DNA from: Trichococcus alkaliphilus
Lineage (GTDB): Bacteria > Bacillota > Bacilli > Lactobacillales > Aerococcaceae
DNA: 64,000 nucleotides
Direction of reading: 5' to 3'
Assembly: GCF_003008695.1 (NCBI RefSeq)
Contig: NZ_PXZT01000004.1
Coordinates: forward strand, 1 to 64,000
Numbering within the stretch: position 1 is the first letter of the stretch; each line of letters begins with the position of its first letter. The position numbers were made by a program, and so were the translations under genes. The notes beneath the pieces were generated by a model that was not told where the DNA came from, did no database searches, and saw nothing but the letters and a program-made list of their open reading frames with translations. Below, one piece after another: positions 60,587-64,000 of this stretch.

Positions 60587-61480
60587 ATGTTAAAGATAGG
60601 TTCACATGTTTCTATGGGCGGTAAAAAAATGCTGTTGGGTTCAGCAGAGGAGGCAGCGTCGTACGGTTCTTCGGTATTTATGATCTACACAGGCGCTCCG
60701 CAGAATACCCGGAGAAAAAGCGTTGATGAGATGAATATTCCGGAAGGCATGGACTATATGGCGAAGCACGGTCTGGTCGAGCTGGTCGTCCATGCACCCT
60801 ACATCATCAATTTGGCCAACACAACGAAACCGGATCATTTTGAGTTCGCGATCGGATTTTTGCGCGATGAAATTGTGCGGGCGCAAGCGCTTGGGGCAAA
60901 ACAGATCACGCTGCATCCAGGTTCGCATGTCGGCGCAGGTTCTGAGATAGGCATCAAACAGATCATCAAGGGCCTGAATGAAGTGTTGGAGCCCAGCCAG
61001 ACCGCGCAGATTGCGTTGGAAACGATGGCCGGAAAAGGCACTGAGATTGGCCGGACGTTTGAAGAGTTGGCTGCCATCATGGATGGCGTAGTCTATAACG
61101 ACAAGTTGTCCGTAACGTTGGATACGTGCCATACGAACGATGCGGGTTATAACGTCAAAGAGGACTTCGATGGTGTGTTGGAAGAATTCGACCGCATCAT
61201 CGGCCTGGAACGTTTGAAAATGGTCCATATCAACGACTCGAAAAACGAGAGAGGAGCCCACAAAGACAGACATGCGAATATCGGGTTCGGCACCATCGGC
61301 TTCGAAACTTTGAATAAAATTGTTCACCATCAGCAACTGCAGGATTTGCCGAAAATATTGGAGACACCGTTCGTCGGCGAGGACAAAAAGAACAAGAAGG
61401 CGCCTTACAGATTCGAATTGGATATGCTGAAGTCGCAGACATTCAATCCGCGTTTATTGGAAGACATACTGAACCAGTAA
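60587..61480 (+). CDS. nfo: Endonuclease IV (AP endonuclease)
   Basis: Metal-dependent AP endonuclease that nicks 5' of abasic sites in base-excision repair. The TIM-barrel metal ligands are in '[13 protein letters not shown]', '[11 protein letters not shown]', '[19 protein letters not shown]', '[14 protein letters not shown]' and '[20 protein letters not shown]', all family signatures. Length 297. It is monocistronic, starting 60 bases after the aspS terminator. Confidence 0.97.
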   Translation: MLKIGSHVSMGGKKMLLGSAEEAASYGSSVFMIYTGAPQNTRRKSVDEMNIPEGMDYMAKHGLVELVVHAPYIINLANTTKPDHFEFAIGFLRDEIVRAQALGAKQITLHPGSHVGAGSEIGIKQIIKGLNEVLEPSQTAQIALETMAGKGTEIGRTFEELAAIMDGVVYNDKLSVTLDTCHTNDAGYNVKEDFDGVLEEFDRIIGLERLKMVHINDSKNERGAHKDRHANIGFGTIGFETLNKIVHHQQLQDLPKILETPFVGEDKKNKKAPYRFELDMLKSQTFNPRLLEDILNQ

Positions 61481-61566
61481 GAAATACATCTTTGGATGGA
61501 TGCGGTTTTGCCGAAATTCAGGGATAATTGTATACAAGCAAAGAATGAAAGATTAAAGGAGATGGA

Positions 61567-62148
61567 ATGATGAAAGGTTGGTTGAAAGGCTTAATCGGAG
61601 TGTTTATTGCGGTGTTGCTGTTGGGAGTGCCATTGATCAGCTCCTATAATGGTTTGGTGAGTGAGGAAAGCAATGTCGATGTGCAATGGGCGAATGTGGA
61701 AACCAAACTACAAAGACGTTATGATCTGATCCCCAACTTGGTGGAATCGGTAAAAGGCGCTATGGAACAGGAACAGGAAGTATTCGGTGCAATCGCTGAT
61801 GCCCGTGCAAGAATCGGCAGTGCCCAGACGACCGAAGAACAGGTTACAGCCAGCAATGAAATGGAATCCGCACTTTCGCGTTTGTTGGTGATTGTCGAGA
61901 ACTATCCGGAACTGAAATCGAATGAACAAGTGACGGCTCTGATGGATGAGTTGGCGGGTACCGAAAACAGGATTTCAGTCGAAAGGGATCGTTACAACGA
62001 AGCTGTGCAACAATACAACAACAAAGTCAAACGGTTCCCGGGATCACTCATGGCAGGGCTTTTCGGATTTGATGAAAAATCTTATTTTGAAGCGGTCAGC
62101 GGCGCTGAAACTGCTCCAAGTGTAGACTTGAATACAGACGATGAATAA
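61567..62148 (+). CDS. LemA family protein
   Basis: Membrane-anchored LemA protein: one N-terminal hydrophobic segment (about 5-25) followed by a long helical bundle. Signatures are 'YNGLVSEESNVDVQWANVET', 'QRRYDLIPNLVE' and 'NEVQ-like' 'YNEAVQQYNNKVKRFPGSL'. The function is not established. It is followed by a TPM-domain gene, the usual partner of lemA. ATG at 61567 has AAGGAG at good spacing (a second ATG is at 61570). Length 193. Confidence 0.93.
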   Translation: MMKGWLKGLIGVFIAVLLLGVPLISSYNGLVSEESNVDVQWANVETKLQRRYDLIPNLVESVKGAMEQEQEVFGAIADARARIGSAQTTEEQVTASNEMESALSRLLVIVENYPELKSNEQVTALMDELAGTENRISVERDRYNEAVQQYNNKVKRFPGSLMAGLFGFDEKSYFEAVSGAETAPSVDLNTDDE

Positions 62149-62176
62149 TTGAGGGGCTGATGATGCATTGTTTCAA

Positions 62177-63019
62177 ATGAGGAAAAAGGCGCGATGGCAA
62201 TTGCTTGTGGTTTTGGGGCTGTTCTTCTTTTCGATGGCGTTCGCGCCTTCCAAACATGCGCAAGCCTTGCCTGATCCGACAACCGAATTTTATGTCTATG
62301 ATCCAAGCGGCACGCTCTCCGAAGAAACGAAATCATTCATCCTGAGCGTGAATGAGCAATACGAATTGACGGAGGAAAAACCCCAAGTTGTCGTGGCGGT
62401 GGTCGATTCGCTGCAGGGTGAGACAATCGAGGAATATTCTGTCGACCTGTTCGAAAAGTGGAAAATTGGCCAGGCTGATGCCGATAACGGTGTGCTGATT
62501 TTGTTGGCGCTGGAAGAAAGGGAAATCCGCTTCGAAATCGGATACGGTCTGGAAGGTGCCCTAACGGACAGCAGGACCGGCAGAATTCTGGACAATCATC
62601 TGGATTATCTTTCGGCCAATGATTTCGATGGAGGTCTGAAAGAAATTTTTACAGAAGCGGCGGTTGTCGTCAATCAGGAATACCAATATGATGACGAAGT
62701 GATTTTCTCAGGCTATCCTGTCGATACAACGCAATACTCTGAAGGCGATTCATCGTTTTTCGCGTCAATCGTCCAATTCCTGTTCATCCTTTTGGTGTTG
62801 TCCTTCTTTTTTGGCGGCAGAGGAAGAGGCGGACGCGGTGGACGGGGTGGCGGAATGAATCCGTTGTGGTGGTTGCTTCTTAGCGGAGGCGGAGGCGGTT
62901 ACCGCGGCAACAATCATCGTGGAGGATATGGCGGTGGCGGTTTCGGTGGCTTTGGCGGAGGCGGAGGCTTCGGAGGCGGAGGTTCTTCCGGAGGCGGCGG
63001 ATCCAGCAGAGGGTTCTGA
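62177..63019 (+). CDS. TPM-domain protein (YgcG-like)
   Basis: Secreted or membrane-attached protein with a signal peptide ('LLVVLGLFFFSMAFA'), a TPM phosphatase-like domain (about 35-165, with 'VVVAVVDSLQGETIEEYS', 'ADNGVLILLALEEREIRFEI' and 'GYGLEGALTD'), one membrane segment ('VQFLFILLVLSFFFGG') and a very Gly-rich tail of about 75 residues. TPM domains bind calcium and have been linked to membrane-protein turnover in chloroplasts; the role in bacteria is unclear. It is the usual partner of lemA. The ATG at 62177 overlaps the stop of a six-codon frame at 62160-62180; a TTG at 62168 is an alternative start. Confidence 0.88.
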   Translation: MRKKARWQLLVVLGLFFFSMAFAPSKHAQALPDPTTEFYVYDPSGTLSEETKSFILSVNEQYELTEEKPQVVVAVVDSLQGETIEEYSVDLFEKWKIGQADADNGVLILLALEEREIRFEIGYGLEGALTDSRTGRILDNHLDYLSANDFDGGLKEIFTEAAVVVNQEYQYDDEVIFSGYPVDTTQYSEGDSSFFASIVQFLFILLVLSFFFGGRGRGGRGGRGGGMNPLWWLLLSGGGGGYRGNNHRGGYGGGGFGGFGGGGGFGGGGSSGGGGSSRGF

Positions 63020-63052
63020 CGCACCTGTTGCAGCAATGGATATAAAAATAAA

Positions 63053-63094
63053 AAAGGAGAGGACCCGAAATTTTATCCGGGTCCTCTTCTTTCG
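63053..63094. terminator. Bidirectional terminator between the TPM gene and ppsR
   Basis: AAGGAGAGGACCCG and CGGGTCCTCTT form the stem with an A-run before and TTCTTTC after, between convergent genes. Confidence 0.85.
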
Positions 63095-63097
63095 ATT

Positions 63098-63934
63098 TCA
63101 GGGAATGATGGTTGTGTCTGAGATTTCAATGCTGCTCATGATGATGGCGGCTGTTTCTTCTATAGAACGTTTGGATACATTGATGACGATGCAACCCAAT
63201 TTGTTGTACAATTCATAGGCGTATTCCAGCTCAGCCCGGATGCGGTCCATGTCCGAATAAATGGTTTCAGGCGATAATCCGTAGGCGATCATCCGCTCCT
63301 TGCGGAAATTATTCAATACCTCAGCATCATTGGTCAATCCGACGATTTTTTTCGGATCCACTTGCCAAATTTCGTCAGGCACTGAGGCTTCCGGCATAAT
63401 CGGCAGGTTCGCCACTTTGATGGTCTTGTTCGCCAAAAACATGGATAGCGGTGTCTTTGAAGTGCGGGAAACGCCCAGCAGGACCAAATCGGCATCCAAG
63501 AAACCCTTTGGATCTTTCCCGTCATCGTACTTGACTGCGAACTCGATGGCGCTGATCCGGTTGAAGTATTCATCATCCAAACGATGCAGGGCGCCTGCTC
63601 TCCGGATGGGCTGCTGCCCGGTCTTTCCGGTGATATCACTGACCAGTGCTTTCAATATATTATAGCAAGGCAAGTCCTCCGCAGCGCAGAAACTGTCAGT
63701 GTATTCACTCAAATCCTCGACGACCAAAGTATGGATAACAAATGCTTTCAGTTCTTTGGCCTCTACCAATACAGGCTCCAAATCTTGCATTTTTCTGATG
63801 AACGGATAATGATACATATGAGCAGTAATCGATGGGAATTGTGCCAATACGGCCTGGAGAACTTTTCTGGCGGTGTCTCCTACCGAATCGGATATGATGA
63901 CAAAATGCAGGTCATGTGGCTCTTGCTGTTCCAT
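63098..63934 (-). CDS. ppsR: Pyruvate, phosphate dikinase regulatory protein (DUF299, YqfL-like)
   Basis: Bifunctional Ser/Thr kinase-pyrophosphorylase of the DUF299 family, which inactivates pyruvate, phosphate dikinase (or PEP synthetase) with ADP and reactivates it with phosphate. N-terminal 'VIISDSVGDTARKVL' and P-loop-like 'GVSRTSKTPLS' (residues 154-164) with 'LANKTIKVANLPI' are diagnostic. Length 278. The target enzyme (ppdK) is not in the window. Its promoter region runs to the end of the window; no clear -10/-35 pair could be fixed there. Confidence 0.93.
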   Translation of the reverse strand: MEQQEPHDLHFVIISDSVGDTARKVLQAVLAQFPSITAHMYHYPFIRKMQDLEPVLVEAKELKAFVIHTLVVEDLSEYTDSFCAAEDLPCYNILKALVSDITGKTGQQPIRRAGALHRLDDEYFNRISAIEFAVKYDDGKDPKGFLDADLVLLGVSRTSKTPLSMFLANKTIKVANLPIMPEASVPDEIWQVDPKKIVGLTNDAEVLNNFRKERMIAYGLSPETIYSDMDRIRAELEYAYELYNKLGCIVINVSKRSIEETAAIIMSSIEISDTTIIP

Positions 63935-64000
63935 ATAATCTCGTCCTTTCTGAATCTTAATGATTGCAATCTCACTAATAATATACTATAGTCAATTTGA

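Noticed and set aside
60641-61336. 231-codon minus-strand open frame inside nfo
   Set aside because: Shadow frame antisense to endonuclease IV.
62815-63016. Gly-rich repeat-like DNA at the end of the TPM gene considered as a satellite or CRISPR-like repeat
   Set aside because: The periodicity is only GGN codons in a Gly-rich protein tail, a normal feature of this family; units vary in length.

Overview
The window is ordinary chromosomal core DNA of a low-to-mid GC Gram-positive bacterium, almost certainly of the order Lactobacillales. The evidence is a FabT-FabK type fatty-acid operon, a DUF3013-prmA-rsmE block, a gpsB-rnpB-THUMP methyltransferase block, a class B RNase P RNA, a T-box before hisS-aspS, a Gls24/Asp23 protein beside efp, and a complete comG operon. 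The roughly mid-40s GC content and the gene set would suit the Carnobacteriaceae (for example Trichococcus), but that placement is inference. I see no insertion sequence, prophage, CRISPR array or replication origin.

Layout. 0-10.4 kb: single genes, many convergent and separated by strong bidirectional terminators (class A PBP, TrhO, a lipid kinase, an M3 peptidase, a VanZ-like protein, YebC, a DJ-1/PfpI protein, YitT). 10.5-14.5 kb: comGA-GG, seven overlapping genes for the competence pseudopilus. 14.7-17.4 kb: Xaa-Pro peptidase, efp, asp23-like, nusB. 17.4-27.7 kb: folD-xseA-xseB-ispA-tlyA-recN-GDPD-miaA-hflX-PLP lyase, mostly overlapping or closely spaced. 27.7-28.3 kb: two identical tRNA-Arg(UCU) genes, each with its own promoter and terminator. 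29.4-39.1 kb: the type II fatty-acid synthesis operon fabT-fabH-acpP-fabK-fabD-fabG-fabF-accB-fabZ-accC-accD-accA, with three FabT-like operators at its promoter.

39.2-41.1 kb: a helical repeat protein, a cold-shock protein and an RNase H-like protein. 41.1-46.7 kb: the only accessory-looking stretch. It holds two aldo-keto reductases, a short-chain dehydrogenase, an NAD(P)-binding reductase, a broken aldo-keto reductase and a zinc alcohol dehydrogenase. Four of its promoters have the MerR-family layout: a 19-bp spacer filled by a near-perfect dyad. No MerR gene lies in the window, so this looks like a carbonyl or electrophile stress regulon controlled from elsewhere. 46.7-49.4 kb, minus strand: THUMP methyltransferase, rnpB, gpsB and a small unknown gene. 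49.5-55.4 kb: DUF3013-prmA-rsmE-deoC, then rel and dtd. 55.5-56.8 kb: a secreted SH3b amidase. 57-60.5 kb: T-box hisS-aspS. 60.5-64 kb: endonuclease IV, LemA, a TPM-domain protein and the PPDK regulatory protein.

The only interval over 300 bases without a protein gene is 56792-57329. It holds the amidase promoter (minus) and the hisS promoter and T-box (plus); I see nothing else in it. Start codons were chosen by ribosome-binding-site position, so several differ from the longest open frame. Family assignments come from recognised motifs; no database search was run.
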